Source of the DNA: Congzhengia sp045635085
GTDB lineage: Bacteria; Bacillota; Clostridia; UBA1381; UBA9506
Reading direction: 5' to 3'
NCBI GenBank assembly: GCA_045635085.1
Contig: JAZRBM010000017.1
Span: 1-64,000 of the forward strand
Length of the DNA stretch: 64,000 bases
Every line of letters starts with the position of its first letter. The stretch's first letter is position 1. Positions 24,817 to 33,569 of this stretch are shown here, one piece after another. A program made the translations under genes and the position numbers. The notes beneath the pieces are model-generated. The model saw nothing but the letters and a program-made list of their open reading frames with translations, did not search any database and was not told the origin of the DNA.

Positions 24817-25476
24817 ATGAACGAAGAAAAAAGAAAGCTTACCTTCTGGCAAAGCGTTGAGAATTTTTGGTATTATTACAAATGGCGAGTACTTTTGGTT
24901 GTTTTATTGATTGTGACTGTATATTTATCAGTCCAGCTTTTTAAAGACAACACAAAAGAGCTTCCCAGAGATATGACTGTTGTATCTGTCTTTGCTCACC
25001 CTTTGACTGCTCAGGACTACGACATAGACAAACGCTTGGAAACAATCGTCGCAGACGTTAATTCTGACGGTTCAAAAGACGTGGTGCTAAGCCAGTACTA
25101 TATAACAGAGTCAAGAAGTACTGACAACGACCTGATTTCGCTCGAGCAGTTTGAGGCACACCTGAAAAACGCAAACGGTGATTTGCTCATTTTTGACGAG
25201 GTGAATCTTGCGTTTTATTTAAGCAAGGATATTTTTGAGCCTATTGACTCATATGTTGATTTATCGGGTATTCCTGCAGAAAATATTATCACAAAAAACG
25301 GCGTTCCTGTCGCTGTGAAGCTTGAAAAGAGCAAAATTTTAAGTGATATGGACTTCATAATCGACAAGGTTTATGCCTCTGTTTTGTTTTTGCCTGACAA
25401 CGCTGACGATACAGCAATAAAATCACGCGAAAATACAAAACATGCAATTTTAAAATTGTTAGAGCAACAAAATTAA
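24817..25476 (+). CDS. Single-pass membrane protein of unknown function
   Basis: A 219-residue protein. ATG 24817 follows AGAGGT at a normal distance; the upstream reading to 24772 has no ribosome site. Residues 20-42 are one membrane helix (WRVLLVVLLIVTVYLSVQLF) after a short basic N-terminus, so residues 43-219 are probably extracellular. That part contains a LSQYYITESRSTDNDLISLE stretch and a mixed alpha/beta pattern. I recognise no family. It is transcribed alone, ending in a strong terminator. Confidence 0.7.
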   Translation: MNEEKRKLTFWQSVENFWYYYKWRVLLVVLLIVTVYLSVQLFKDNTKELPRDMTVVSVFAHPLTAQDYDIDKRLETIVADVNSDGSKDVVLSQYYITESRSTDNDLISLEQFEAHLKNANGDLLIFDEVNLAFYLSKDIFEPIDSYVDLSGIPAENIITKNGVPVAVKLEKSKILSDMDFIIDKVYASVLFLPDNADDTAIKSRENTKHAILKLLEQQN

Positions 25477-25507
25477 AAAGAGCTAAAGCGCTTGCTTTAG
25501 CTCTTTT
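25474..25507 (+). terminator. Terminator after the membrane protein gene
   Basis: AAAGAGCTAAAGC and GCTTTAGCTCTTT pair around a 4-base loop, followed by T residues. It overlaps the end of a gene remnant on the other strand. Confidence 0.85.
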
Positions 25508-25614
25508 TTGAGTCTTTTTCCTGCGATTGCAGCACCAAATTCTCCGGGATAGGGCTCGTTTGGTACTTTTATGAAAAATTGGCGCACAATGTTTGACAAA
25601 ATAACTGTTTTGTG
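25483..25614 (-). pseudogene. C-terminal remnant of a truncated gene
   Basis: On the minus strand a 43-codon open frame reads FFIKVPNEPYPGEFGAAIAG then KRLKKELKQAL and a stop. Proline-rich strand, G-x-F/L-GAA-hxAG and a basic last helix look like the real C-terminus of a larger protein; GAAhxAG endings occur in ASKHA-fold kinases and dehydratase activators. There is no start and a stop lies just upstream, so the gene was cut. The parent family is not certain. Confidence 0.4.
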
Positions 25615-25621
25615 CTAAAAT
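25593..25621 (+). promoter_or_regulatory. Promoter of the Fe-S scaffold-like gene
   Basis: TTGACA (25593-25598), 17-base spacer, TAAAAT (25616-25621), 58 bases before the ATG at 25680. Confidence 0.7.
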
Positions 25622-25679
25622 TTATACGGCATAATTTGTTTTTTATTAAATTTTATAAATACTTGAAAGGAGCAGAATT

Positions 25680-26372
25680 ATGAAATATTCAGCTGAAGTA
25701 GAAAGTATGTGTCCTTTAGCTAAAGGCGCATATCACGGTCCTGCGCCTATTCCACAAGAAGGAAGATGGACACAGGTAAAAGAAGTAAAAGAAATTTCCG
25801 GTTTAACACACGGTATTGGTTGGTGTGCTCCCCAGCAGGGAACATGTAAGCTTACCTTAAATGTTAAAGAAGGTATCATCGAAGAAGCATTGGTAGAAAC
25901 AGTAGGTTGTTCTGGTATGACACACTCTGCTGCTATGGCTTCTGAGATTTTAGTCGGCAAAACTATTTTAGAAGCATTAAACACAGACCTCGTTTGTGAC
26001 GCTATCAACACAGCTATGAGAGAACTGTTCTTACAGATTGTTTACGGTCGTACACAGACAGCTTTTTCTGAAGACGGTCTTCCAATCGGTGCAGGTTTAG
26101 AAGATCTTGGTAAGGGTTTGCGTTCACAGGTTGGTACAACCTATGCAACTCGCGAAAAAGGTCCAAGATACTTAGAGCTTGCTGAGGGTTACATAACAAA
26201 AATCGCAGTAGACGACAACAATGAAATCATTGGCTATAAATTCGTACACTTAGGTAAAATGATGGAAATGATTGCCAAAGGTATGGACGCAAACGAAGCT
26301 TTGGAAAAAGCTAGCGGACAGTACGGCAGAGTTGATGACGCGGCTAAACTTTTAGACCCGCGCCACGAATAA
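25680..26372 (+). CDS. NifU/IscU-like iron-sulfur scaffold protein
   Basis: A 230-residue protein after GAAAGGAG. The cysteines are arranged as in scaffold domains: GIGWCAPQQGTCKLTL, ETVGCSGMTHSAAMAS and LVCDAIN. It is longer than NifU-N proteins (about 130-150), with a C-terminal extension of about 80 residues (DNNEIIGYKFVHLGKMMEMI). It is consistently paired in Clostridia and Fusobacteria with the GGGtGRT protein encoded 18 bases downstream; the pair's biochemical role is unresolved. I infer Fe-S handling from the cysteines. Confidence 0.8.
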   Translation: MKYSAEVESMCPLAKGAYHGPAPIPQEGRWTQVKEVKEISGLTHGIGWCAPQQGTCKLTLNVKEGIIEEALVETVGCSGMTHSAAMASEILVGKTILEALNTDLVCDAINTAMRELFLQIVYGRTQTAFSEDGLPIGAGLEDLGKGLRSQVGTTYATREKGPRYLELAEGYITKIAVDDNNEIIGYKFVHLGKMMEMIAKGMDANEALEKASGQYGRVDDAAKLLDPRHE

Positions 26373-26390
26373 TTAAGGAGGTAGGAAATT

Positions 26391-27392
26391 ATGGCTTTAT
26401 TTGAAAGTTATGAAAGAAGAATTGACCAGATAAATGCAGAGCTTAAAAAGCACGGAATCGAGTCAATTGAAGAAGCAAAGAAAATCTGTGACGACAAAGG
26501 CATAGATGTTTATAATTTAGTTAAATCAATCCAGCCTATTTGTTTTGAAAATGCTTGTTGGGCATACATCGTAGGTGCTGCAATCGCAATCAAAGACGGC
26601 GTTACTAAGGCTGCAGACGCTGCTGAAAAAATCGGCTTAGGCTTACAGTCTTTCTGTATTCCCGGCTCTGTTGCTGACGACAGAAAAGTTGGTATCGGTC
26701 ACGGTAATTTAGGTGCTATGTTACTTCGTGATGAAACAAAGTGCTTTGCATTTTTAGCAGGTCACGAATCATTTGCTGCAGCAGAAGGTGCTATTGGTCT
26801 TGCTCGTAGTGCTAACAAAGCCAGAAAAGAAGACCTTCGTGTTATCTTAAACGGTTTAGGAAAAGACGCAGCTCAGATTATTTCAAGAATCAACGGCTTT
26901 ACCTATGTTCAGACACAGTTTGACTACTACACAGGCGAAGTTAAGATTGTAAAAGAAACAGCTTACTCAAACGGTGAACGTGCAAAGGTACGTTGCTACG
27001 GTTCAGACGATGTTCGTGAGGGCGTAGCTATCATGCATTTAGAGGGCGTTGACGTATCTATTACAGGTAACTCTACAAACCCAACACGTTTCCAGCATCC
27101 TGTTGCAGGTACATACAAAAAAGAATGTATAGAGCAAGGCAAAAAATACTTCTCAGTTGCATCAGGCGGTGGTACAGGTCGTACACTTCATCCTGATAAC
27201 ATGGCTGCAGGCCCTGCATCTTACGGTATGACAGACACAATGGGAAGAATGCACTCAGATGCTCAGTTTGCAGGTTCATCATCAGTTCCTGCTCACGTTG
27301 AAATGATGGGATTAATCGGTGCTGGTAACAACCCAATGGTTGGTATGACTGTTGCAGTTGCTGTTGCTATTGAAGAGGCAATGAATAAATAA
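26391..27392 (+). CDS. GGGtGRT protein
   Basis: A 333-residue protein after AAGGAGG. It contains the name-giving ASGGGTGRTLHPDNMA motif near residues 262-277. Many small residues and conserved histidines (GIGHGNLGAMLL, FLAGHESFAAAEGAIG) suggest a cofactor-binding enzyme fold, but no activity has been established for the family as far as I know. Its fixed pairing with the Fe-S scaffold-like protein upstream suggests that it carries or uses a cluster. Confidence 0.85.
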   Translation: MALFESYERRIDQINAELKKHGIESIEEAKKICDDKGIDVYNLVKSIQPICFENACWAYIVGAAIAIKDGVTKAADAAEKIGLGLQSFCIPGSVADDRKVGIGHGNLGAMLLRDETKCFAFLAGHESFAAAEGAIGLARSANKARKEDLRVILNGLGKDAAQIISRINGFTYVQTQFDYYTGEVKIVKETAYSNGERAKVRCYGSDDVREGVAIMHLEGVDVSITGNSTNPTRFQHPVAGTYKKECIEQGKKYFSVASGGGTGRTLHPDNMAAGPASYGMTDTMGRMHSDAQFAGSSSVPAHVEMMGLIGAGNNPMVGMTVAVAVAIEEAMNK

Positions 27393-27420
27393 TTGATTTT
27401 ACAAATCATATCATAATTAA

Positions 27421-27464
27421 AATACACATTATTGGCAAATTTCCAATAATGTGTATTTTTTTGT
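27421..27464 (+). terminator. Terminator after the GGGtGRT gene
   Basis: AATACACATTATTGG (27421-27435) and CCAATAATGTGTATT (27443-27457), a perfect 15-bp stem with a T-run. Confidence 0.9.
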
Positions 27465-27570
27465 TTAAAAAGGGATTAAGTTACCATTTAAGAAGATACG
27501 TTTATTACTATAAAAATTAAAAACGCAAATTTACAGTGACAAAAAGTGACACAATGAAACATAATAACAC

Positions 27571-27599
27571 TTGAAATATGTAGAATTTTGTGATATTAT
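27571..27599 (+). promoter_or_regulatory. Promoter of structured leader A
   Basis: TTGAAA (27571-27576), 17-base spacer, TATTAT (27594-27599). The expected start (about 27605) coincides with the 5' end of the closing stem of leader A. Confidence 0.65.
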
Positions 27600-27604
27600 T
27601 GTAA

Positions 27605-27751
27605 GTGCCAAATCAACTAGATAGTAGCATCAGAGTTTTCACAAGGACGTATTTTATTTTTTTCCACCCCTTTATTTGCATTTGTTAAAAATGCAAGCTT
27701 CACTTGATGGGGTTAGAGAAATACGCTCTATGCTATTAAGGTTGGTTTGGC
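27605..27751 (+). ncRNA. Structured leader RNA A
   Basis: GCCAAATCAAC (27607-27617) pairs with GTTGGTTTGGC (27741-27751), G-U pairs allowed, closing the whole 145-nt domain. Inside, ATAGTAGCAT...AGAG (27621-27635) pairs imperfectly with CTCTATGCTAT (27726-27736), ACCCC (near 27666) pairs with GGGGT (near 27709), and TTGCATTT pairs with AAATGCAA (27677-27696). The same architecture recurs at 47097-47197 before a paralogous gene, with different sequence, which argues for conserved structure. Confidence 0.55.
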
Positions 27752-27774
27752 GACTAACGAAGTTTGCGTTTTAT

Positions 27775-27808
27775 GTGCGTTTACTTCGGTAGGCGCACTT
27801 TTTTATTT
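27775..27808 (+). terminator. Attenuator-type terminator in leader A
   Basis: GTGCG and CGCAC, with inner TAC/GTA, surround a TTCG loop and are followed by a T-run immediately before the AAGGAGAG ribosome site at about 27809. CGAAGT (27758-27763) could pair with ACTTCG (27783-27788) and break the terminator, which would make it a switch. Confidence 0.6.
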
Positions 27809-27821
27809 AAGGAGAGATAAT

Positions 27822-28088
27822 ATGATTTGTTGTTTTGTTAACACGCACAGGGAGGAAAACGCTCAGGATTTAGTAAAATATTTTGATACAGAAATAGAAA
27901 AAGCAATATTATTTGGCTGCTCAGTTTTTATGGCAGGAAAAAACACCTACGAAGAAAAGCTTTTTGCCCAAAGAGTACAAAAAGCAGCAAAATATTACGC
28001 AGATGGTGAGGTTGTTTTTGTAGGATTAAATATGAGCGATAAGAAATTGTATGATTTTTTTGTAAAAAAATCAGATTTTGATATATGA
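27822..28088 (+). CDS. Small SLOG/DUF1273-like protein (paralogue of 47269)
   Basis: An 88-residue protein; ATG 27822 follows AAGGAGAG. It is about half identical by eye to the product of 47269, including the start MICCF, GCSVFMAGK in the middle and KLYDFF near the end. The pattern (short beta strand MICCFVN, helix, GCSVFMAGK, helix with A and K, strand VVFVGL) recalls the DUF1273/SLOG nucleotide-binding fold but is about half its length. Known DUF1273 proteins begin with a similar strand and have a FisGmA-like motif where FMAGK lies. Expression appears controlled by the structured leader. Function unknown. Confidence 0.7.
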   Translation: MICCFVNTHREENAQDLVKYFDTEIEKAILFGCSVFMAGKNTYEEKLFAQRVQKAAKYYADGEVVFVGLNMSDKKLYDFFVKKSDFDI

Positions 28089-28110
28089 ATAAATAGCTAA
28101 ACCTAAAGAA

Positions 28111-28140
28111 AAACCCGGCAAGGTAATCCTTGCCGGGTTT
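28111..28140. terminator. Bidirectional terminator
   Basis: AAACCCGGCAAGG (28111-28123), loop TAAT, CCTTGCCGGGTTT (28128-28140). It serves both the small gene on the left and the RNase Y gene on the right. Confidence 0.85.
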
Positions 28141-28214
28141 AGTAATATATATAAGTTTTTAAAAAAATCGTATCTTACTTTATTACTCTATATATATTTT
28201 AATTTTTTTACGCT

Positions 28215-29771
28215 TTATTTTGCGTACTCAACGGTTCGTGTTTCGCGTATTACATTTACCTTAATCTGACCGGGATATTCCATTTCTTCCTCAATCTTCT
28301 TAACGATGTCACGAGCGATGAGTGTCATACTTTCATCCTTTACGTCATCAGGACAAACCATAATTCTGACTTCTCTACCTGCCTGAATCGCAAACGATTT
28401 TTCAACTCCGTCAAAAGAGTTTGCTATTTCTTCGAGTTTTTCCAATCTCTTGATGTAAGACTCAATGTTTTCACGTCTTGCGCCCGGACGAGCTGCTGAA
28501 ATTGCGTCTGCCGCCTGTACGATAGATGCAACAATTGTTGTTGCCTCAACATCGCCGTGGTGCGCCATAATTGCGTGGATAACATCTTTGCTTTCTTTGT
28601 ACTTTTTAGCCAGGTCTGCACCGATTGTAACGTGTGAGCCCTCTATTTCGTGGTCAGCAGCTTTACCTAAGTCGTGAAGCAGTCCGGCACGCTTTGCAAG
28701 TGTCACATCCGCTCCTAATTCCCCTGCAATGATGCCTGAAATATAGGAAACCTCCATAGAATGCTTTAATACATTCTGACCATAGCTTGTTCTGAACTTA
28801 AGCTTACCTAAAAGCTTGATAATTTCGGGGTGTAGTCCGTGTACGCCTGTTTCAAACGCAACATTTTCGCCCTCTTGTTTAATTTGTGCTTCGATTTCTT
28901 TTTTAGACTTTTCATAGAGTTCTTCTATTCTTGCCGGATGTATTCTTCCGTCAACAATGAGCTTTTCTAATGTTTGTCTTGCAATTTCTCTTCTTACAGG
29001 GTCAAAGCCTGATAAAATTACTGCCTCCGGTGTGTCGTCAATAATTAAATCAATACCTGTTAAGTTTTCTAATGTTCTGATGTTTCGGCCTTCTCTGCCG
29101 ATTATTCTTCCCTTCATTTCTTCATTGGGAAGGTTAACAACTGTAACAACCACTTCTGCAACATGGTCTGCAGCGCATCTTTGTATTGCTCCTGCAATTA
29201 TGTTTTTAGCGGTTTTTTCAGCGTTTTCTTTTGCTTGTGTTTCAATTTCTTTTACCATGATTGCAGCATCTGCTCTGACTTCGCTCTCCAGCTTTTCGAG
29301 CAAGTACTGTTTTGCCTCTTCCTTCGACAAGCCTGATAAATTCTGGAGCATCTCTAGCTCTTTGTCCTTAACAACAATAAGTTCTTGGCGGATTGCGTCC
29401 AATTCTTTATCCTTCTTAGCAACAGCTTCTTCACGCTTTTCTATCGCTTCGGTTTTTTTGTCGAGATTTTCTTCCTTCTGCTGAATACGGTTTTCTTGTC
29501 TTGAAATCTCGTTACGTCTTTCTTTAATTTCTTTTTCAAGTTCCTGGCGTTCTTTATGATTTTCTTCTTTTGCAGCAAGAATCGCCTCGCGCTTTTTGCT
29601 TTCGCCTTCTTTTTTAGCTGCTTCTATAATTCTTGAAGCTTCGGATTTAGCAGAACCGATTTCGACTGCTTCCTGCTTTTTTCGTGCAGAGTATCCTATT
29701 TTGTAAAAAACAAGTGACGCAACAACAATCAAAACAAGTGCAACAGCAGCACCTATTATGATTGGATTCAT
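28215..29771 (-). CDS. rny: Ribonuclease Y
   Basis: A 518-residue endoribonuclease that initiates mRNA decay at the membrane. I choose the ATG at 29771 (MNPIIIGAAV), which has AAGGAGGT upstream; this gives the usual RNase Y length. Residues 3-26 are the membrane anchor, 30-200 a long coiled coil rich in K, E and R, 210-270 the KH domain (GRIIGREGRNIRTLE), and 330-430 the HD domain (LLHDLGKAADHEIEGSH carries the HD pair). It is transcribed alone, away from ymdB, its common neighbour, which lies at 37205. Confidence 0.95.
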   Translation of the reverse strand: MNPIIIGAAVALVLIVVASLVFYKIGYSARKKQEAVEIGSAKSEASRIIEAAKKEGESKKREAILAAKEENHKERQELEKEIKERRNEISRQENRIQQKEENLDKKTEAIEKREEAVAKKDKELDAIRQELIVVKDKELEMLQNLSGLSKEEAKQYLLEKLESEVRADAAIMVKEIETQAKENAEKTAKNIIAGAIQRCAADHVAEVVVTVVNLPNEEMKGRIIGREGRNIRTLENLTGIDLIIDDTPEAVILSGFDPVRREIARQTLEKLIVDGRIHPARIEELYEKSKKEIEAQIKQEGENVAFETGVHGLHPEIIKLLGKLKFRTSYGQNVLKHSMEVSYISGIIAGELGADVTLAKRAGLLHDLGKAADHEIEGSHVTIGADLAKKYKESKDVIHAIMAHHGDVEATTIVASIVQAADAISAARPGARRENIESYIKRLEKLEEIANSFDGVEKSFAIQAGREVRIMVCPDDVKDESMTLIARDIVKKIEEEMEYPGQIKVNVIRETRTVEYAK

Positions 29772-29994
29772 CTCTTTTCTACCTCCTTCTTTAAAATTTC
29801 GAGAAATATCCATAGATATGTATTATTTAAACATAGGTACACTACTTATCCTACTTTAATACATTAACACTCTTTTATTATAAACCTTTTTTTTGTCTTT
29901 GTCAAATTTTTTTGGTTACAAAAAACGCCAAAATGTCGCGTGGTTGACGCATTTTTAAAATTGTTATACAAATGTAACATACCATTTCAAAAAA

Positions 29995-30026
29995 ATCGGC
30001 CAAAGCAAGATGCTCACAGCCGATTA
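29995..30026 (-). terminator. Terminator after the threonine/serine exporter genes
   Basis: AATCGGC (near 29995) and GCCGATT (near 30020) pair across about 18 bases. T-rich on the left, where leftward transcripts would end. Confidence 0.55.
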
Positions 30027-30036
30027 ATGATTGTTT

Positions 30037-30498
30037 TTATATTTTGTTGTTATTTGTTTTTTTTGTAAATATTTCTAATGATGTAAAGTTAAAAACCGAT
30101 TGTATCAGCATAGCACCTAAAACGATTGCCCCTCCTATTTTAATCGTATCGACAAGGCCATGGGCAAATGCTAAAATATCACCGCTAAGGCACGAGCTCA
30201 TCGTACGAAATATCGTAAGTCCGGGCACAAGCGGAATAATTCCGGGGATTAAGTATACTGTTGCAGGAACTTTAAAAACCCTCGCTGCCGCTTCAGAATA
30301 AAGAGCCGTTGCAAGTCCTGCAGCAAAATACGGCAAAACTAAAGAGTCTGCACCTTGTTTGCATATTAAATACACGCCCCAGGAAAGTGCACCGCACAAC
30401 GATGCGATTAAAATGTTTTTTCCTCTTATATTATAAATAATTGTAAAGGCAAATGTCGCAACAAATGCCGAAATTACAGGAATAACAAATTCTTTCAT
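30037..30498 (-). CDS. Threonine/serine exporter, small subunit (ThrE C-terminal half)
   Basis: A 153-residue integral membrane protein with four to five helices (IPVISAFVATFAFTIIYNI, SLCGALSWGVYLICK, IVLGAMLIQSVFNF) and the PGIIPLVPGLTIFRTM signature of the ThrE second domain (DUF3815). In many Firmicutes the fused ThrE transporter is split into two proteins. It starts five bases after the large subunit, so the two form one operon and presumably one transporter that exports excess threonine or serine. Confidence 0.85.
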   Translation of the reverse strand: MKEFVIPVISAFVATFAFTIIYNIRGKNILIASLCGALSWGVYLICKQGADSLVLPYFAAGLATALYSEAAARVFKVPATVYLIPGIIPLVPGLTIFRTMSSCLSGDILAFAHGLVDTIKIGGAIVLGAMLIQSVFNFTSLEIFTKKTNNNKI

Positions 30499-30503
30499 CG
30501 CAG

Positions 30504-31259
30504 CTACCTCCAGAATATAGAAACCGACACACCAAGGGCGATTGCAGTTGCTATAAAGATCGCTTCAACAATTCTTGCAGTACCGGCAAAATAGTCAGTT
30601 GCCATAAAATCTCTGATACAATTAACAAGCAAAACGCCCGGCACCAGATTCATTAAAACGCCGATATTTATTGTTTCTGCATTAATGTCCGGAAACATAA
30701 TATTTGCTGCCTGCGCTAATGACACGACAAGCATCGCACCGGCTGCATTTGTTAAAAACTGGGTAGCGTGTATCTTGTTTGAAAGCATTATAAGAAGCCT
30801 TAGCGCCGCACCTATTAAAAACGCAGCTATCCCTTCTTTTAGTCCGCCGCCAAAAAATACCGCAAAACCTCCGCCGACAATAGCGTACGCCAAAACAAGC
30901 ATGTATGGTGAATATGTACCGGTTATGTTGATGTTATGTATTTCCTTTGCAACTTCTTCAAACGGTGGAAGCGTTCTGCAGATTTTTCTTGAAAGAGCGT
31001 TGTACTTTTCTACCTTGTTAAGGTCGGTAGCTACATTTCTTACGCGCCTTGTCTGCGAAATAGAAACATCATCCTTTTCAACAGAAACAATAATAGAAGA
31101 GCCGACCGCAAATACGTGCACAGAATCCATTCCATACGCAAGTCCGATGCGCTCTGCAGTGTCTTCTGCACGACTGATTTCACCGCCGCTTTTTAAAATA
31201 TAGTAACCCATACAAGTGGCAATGTCTAAAATTTCACTCTGAGTTAATGCTTTTGCCAT
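30504..31259 (-). CDS. Threonine/serine exporter, large subunit (ThrE N-terminal half)
   Basis: A 251-residue protein of the ThrE/DUF1212 family. The N-terminal soluble part (about 1-110) contains SGGEISRAEDTAERIG and SIIVSVEKDD, and the C-terminal part has four to five membrane helices, including AYAIVGGGFAVFFGGG and LMNLVPGVLLVNCIRDFM. It pairs with the small subunit directly downstream. Confidence 0.88.
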   Translation of the reverse strand: MAKALTQSEILDIATCMGYYILKSGGEISRAEDTAERIGLAYGMDSVHVFAVGSSIIVSVEKDDVSISQTRRVRNVATDLNKVEKYNALSRKICRTLPPFEEVAKEIHNINITGTYSPYMLVLAYAIVGGGFAVFFGGGLKEGIAAFLIGAALRLLIMLSNKIHATQFLTNAAGAMLVVSLAQAANIMFPDINAETINIGVLMNLVPGVLLVNCIRDFMATDYFAGTARIVEAIFIATAIALGVSVSIFWR

Positions 31260-31506
31260 AATTTTTTCTCCATATCACTTTGTATTCCAATAAAATTATA
31301 GCACTGGAAAATTGCTTTGTCAACATAGATTAAATCCGGCATTGTGCATATTTTACAATTTTTAGCATATATTTTTGTTGTGTTTTTACCTTCGAAATTT
31401 AAAGGAAATCAAACTGTGCATGTCGAAGAAAATATTATAACCGGATACGGGCAATACTGTACGGATAATATGGCCTTTCGGCTTACAATAAAGGAGGATT
31501 CAAATT

Positions 31507-33567
31507 ATGGCAAACACCGAAAACATCAGGAACATGTGCATGTTATCACATTCAAACGCAGGTAAAACCTTGCTTGTTGAAGCAATGCTAAACAAAGCTG
31601 GTCTGATTGACCGAATAGGTACAACCGAAGAAGGTAACACTGTCTCAGATTTTGACCCCGAAGAAATTAAAAGAAAAATTTCGCTGAATACGTCGATAAT
31701 TCCCGTCGAGTGGAACGGCGTTAAAATAAATCTTTTGGATACTCCCGGAACATCTGATTTTATCGGCGAACAGCTGGAGGCTGCTTCTGTGTGCGGTAGT
31801 GCTTTAATTGTTGTCAGTGGTAAGTCAGGCGTTTCTGCCGGTACGGAAAAAGCCTGGAACATAGCTAAAACAAAAGCAAAAATCGTTTTTGTTAACAAGC
31901 TTGATGACGTAAAAGCTGACTATGCAAAGGTTGTTGAAGAGCTAAACTCCAGCTTTGGCAGAGCGATTGCTCCGTTTACATTCCCTATTAAAGAGGGCGA
32001 AAAGCTTACGGGCTTTGTAGATGTTATAAAAATGCGCGCAAAGATGTTCTCACCTGGCGGCGATACTCATATATATGAAGAAATCCCTGACGCTTATAAA
32101 GAAATTGCAGACCGCAGCCGCGACCTTTTGTTAGAGGCAGTGGCAGAGGTTTCTGAGGAATATATGGAAAAATACTTTGCAGGCGAGCCTTTTACAGAAG
32201 AAGAAATTAAAAAGGCCTTAAAAGTAGGTATTAAAGACGGTTCTGTAGTTCCCGTTATCTGCGGCAGTGTTATTGCAAAAATCGGTATTACGCACCTGCT
32301 TAATACTATTGCTGACTATATGCCGGCACCCAACGAATTTATCCATATAGAAGGCGAAAACAAAAAGACAGGCGAGATAGAAGAAATTGTTTGCGATAGC
32401 AGCAAAAAAACAGTTCTTCACGTTTTTAAAACAGTTGTTGACAACTATGTTGGAAAGCTTTCATACTTTAAAGTTTTGTCAGGAAAAATCACACCGGATA
32501 CTATTTTAGTTAACCCTGCCCATGGAAAAGAAGAAAGAATTGGCAAGATTTATGAGCTTCGCGGCAAAAAGCAGACAGAGGTTAAAGAGCTTTGCGCAGG
32601 TGACATTGGTGCTACAGCAAAGCTGACAATAACAGAAACGGGCGACACCCTGTGTGATCCTGCATTCCCTGTTGCCATCGGTGCTATTTCTTTCCCGAAG
32701 CCTGTTTTGTCTTTAGCTATCGAGCCTAAGGCGAAGGGCGACGAAGAAAAAATCAGCGCATCCCTTGCAAAGCTTGCAAGTGAAGACAAGACATTTACAC
32801 TGGAAAGAAATCACGAAACACACGAATCTATTATTTCAGGCGTTGGCGAACAGCACATTAACGTAATTTGTTCAAAGCTTGAAAACAAATTTGGCGTTTC
32901 AGTTAACTTAAAAGAACCTAAAACCCCTTATCGCGAGGCCATCAAAGGCAAGGTAAAAGCCGAGGGCAAACACAAAAAGCAATCAGGCGGTCACGGTCAG
33001 TACGGTCACGTATGGATTGAATTTGAGCCTGTATACGATGCTCCTGAGCTTGTTTTTGAAGAAAAGGTTGTGGGTGGTGCTGTTCCGAAAAACTTCTTCC
33101 CCGCAGTTGAAAAAGGCCTGCGCGATGCAATGAAAGAGGGCGTTTTGGCAGGATATCCGATGGTTAACCTAAAGGCTACATTAGTTGACGGTTCATACCA
33201 TGCTGTTGACTCATCCGAAATGGCGTTTAAAACAGCAGCCTCTATCGCATATAAAGAAGGTCTGCCAAAGGCAAACCCCGTAATTTTAGAGCCTGTTGGC
33301 ACAGCTTTGGTTTTAGTTCCTAACCAGTATACCGGCGATATCGTAGGTGATTTAAATAAGCGCCGCGGCAGAATCTTGGGAATGAATCCTGTCGACAACA
33401 TCAACACAGAGATTGAAGCAATCGTTCCTGCATCTGAAATGAAAAAATATGCAACAGACTTAAAAGCATTGACTAACGGTCGCGGAAGCTTCTCTTATGA
33501 AATAACCAACTACGAAGAAGCACCCGCAGTTATTGCAGAGAAGGTTATAAAAGAAGCTAAAGCATAA
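31507..33567 (+). CDS. EF-G-like translational GTPase
   Basis: A 686-residue five-domain EF-G homologue after AAAGGAGG. G1 is SHSNAGKTLLVEAM instead of the usual AHIDAGKTT; G3 is LDTPGTSDFI instead of DTPGHVDF, so the catalytic His is replaced by Thr; G4 is VNKLD. Domains II-V follow (GEQHINVICSKLENKFGV, HGQYGHVWIEFEP). The changes at G1 and G3 mark the FusA2-like paralogues of Clostridia and relatives, whose role is unclear, rather than the main elongation factor. Loss of the G3 His suggests altered GTP hydrolysis. It is alone in its transcription unit. Confidence 0.88.
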   Translation: MANTENIRNMCMLSHSNAGKTLLVEAMLNKAGLIDRIGTTEEGNTVSDFDPEEIKRKISLNTSIIPVEWNGVKINLLDTPGTSDFIGEQLEAASVCGSALIVVSGKSGVSAGTEKAWNIAKTKAKIVFVNKLDDVKADYAKVVEELNSSFGRAIAPFTFPIKEGEKLTGFVDVIKMRAKMFSPGGDTHIYEEIPDAYKEIADRSRDLLLEAVAEVSEEYMEKYFAGEPFTEEEIKKALKVGIKDGSVVPVICGSVIAKIGITHLLNTIADYMPAPNEFIHIEGENKKTGEIEEIVCDSSKKTVLHVFKTVVDNYVGKLSYFKVLSGKITPDTILVNPAHGKEERIGKIYELRGKKQTEVKELCAGDIGATAKLTITETGDTLCDPAFPVAIGAISFPKPVLSLAIEPKAKGDEEKISASLAKLASEDKTFTLERNHETHESIISGVGEQHINVICSKLENKFGVSVNLKEPKTPYREAIKGKVKAEGKHKKQSGGHGQYGHVWIEFEPVYDAPELVFEEKVVGGAVPKNFFPAVEKGLRDAMKEGVLAGYPMVNLKATLVDGSYHAVDSSEMAFKTAASIAYKEGLPKANPVILEPVGTALVLVPNQYTGDIVGDLNKRRGRILGMNPVDNINTEIEAIVPASEMKKYATDLKALTNGRGSFSYEITNYEEAPAVIAEKVIKEAKA

Positions 33568-33569
33568 TT

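Noticed and set aside
27747..27821. N-terminal extension of the small gene at 27822 from an upstream TTG
   Set aside because: The extension would cross the attenuator hairpin and has no ribosome site, while ATG 27822 has AAGGAGAG at normal spacing and aligns with the paralogue start.
28957..29484. 175-codon plus-strand frame opposite RNase Y
   Set aside because: It is antisense to the conserved coiled-coil and KH region, has no ribosome site, and its Ser/Phe-rich content is the mirror of Lys/Glu-rich coding.
30685..31203. 172-codon plus-strand frame opposite the ThrE large subunit
   Set aside because: Low-complexity Ser/Ala/Pro content, no start signal, fully antisense to a well-supported transporter gene.
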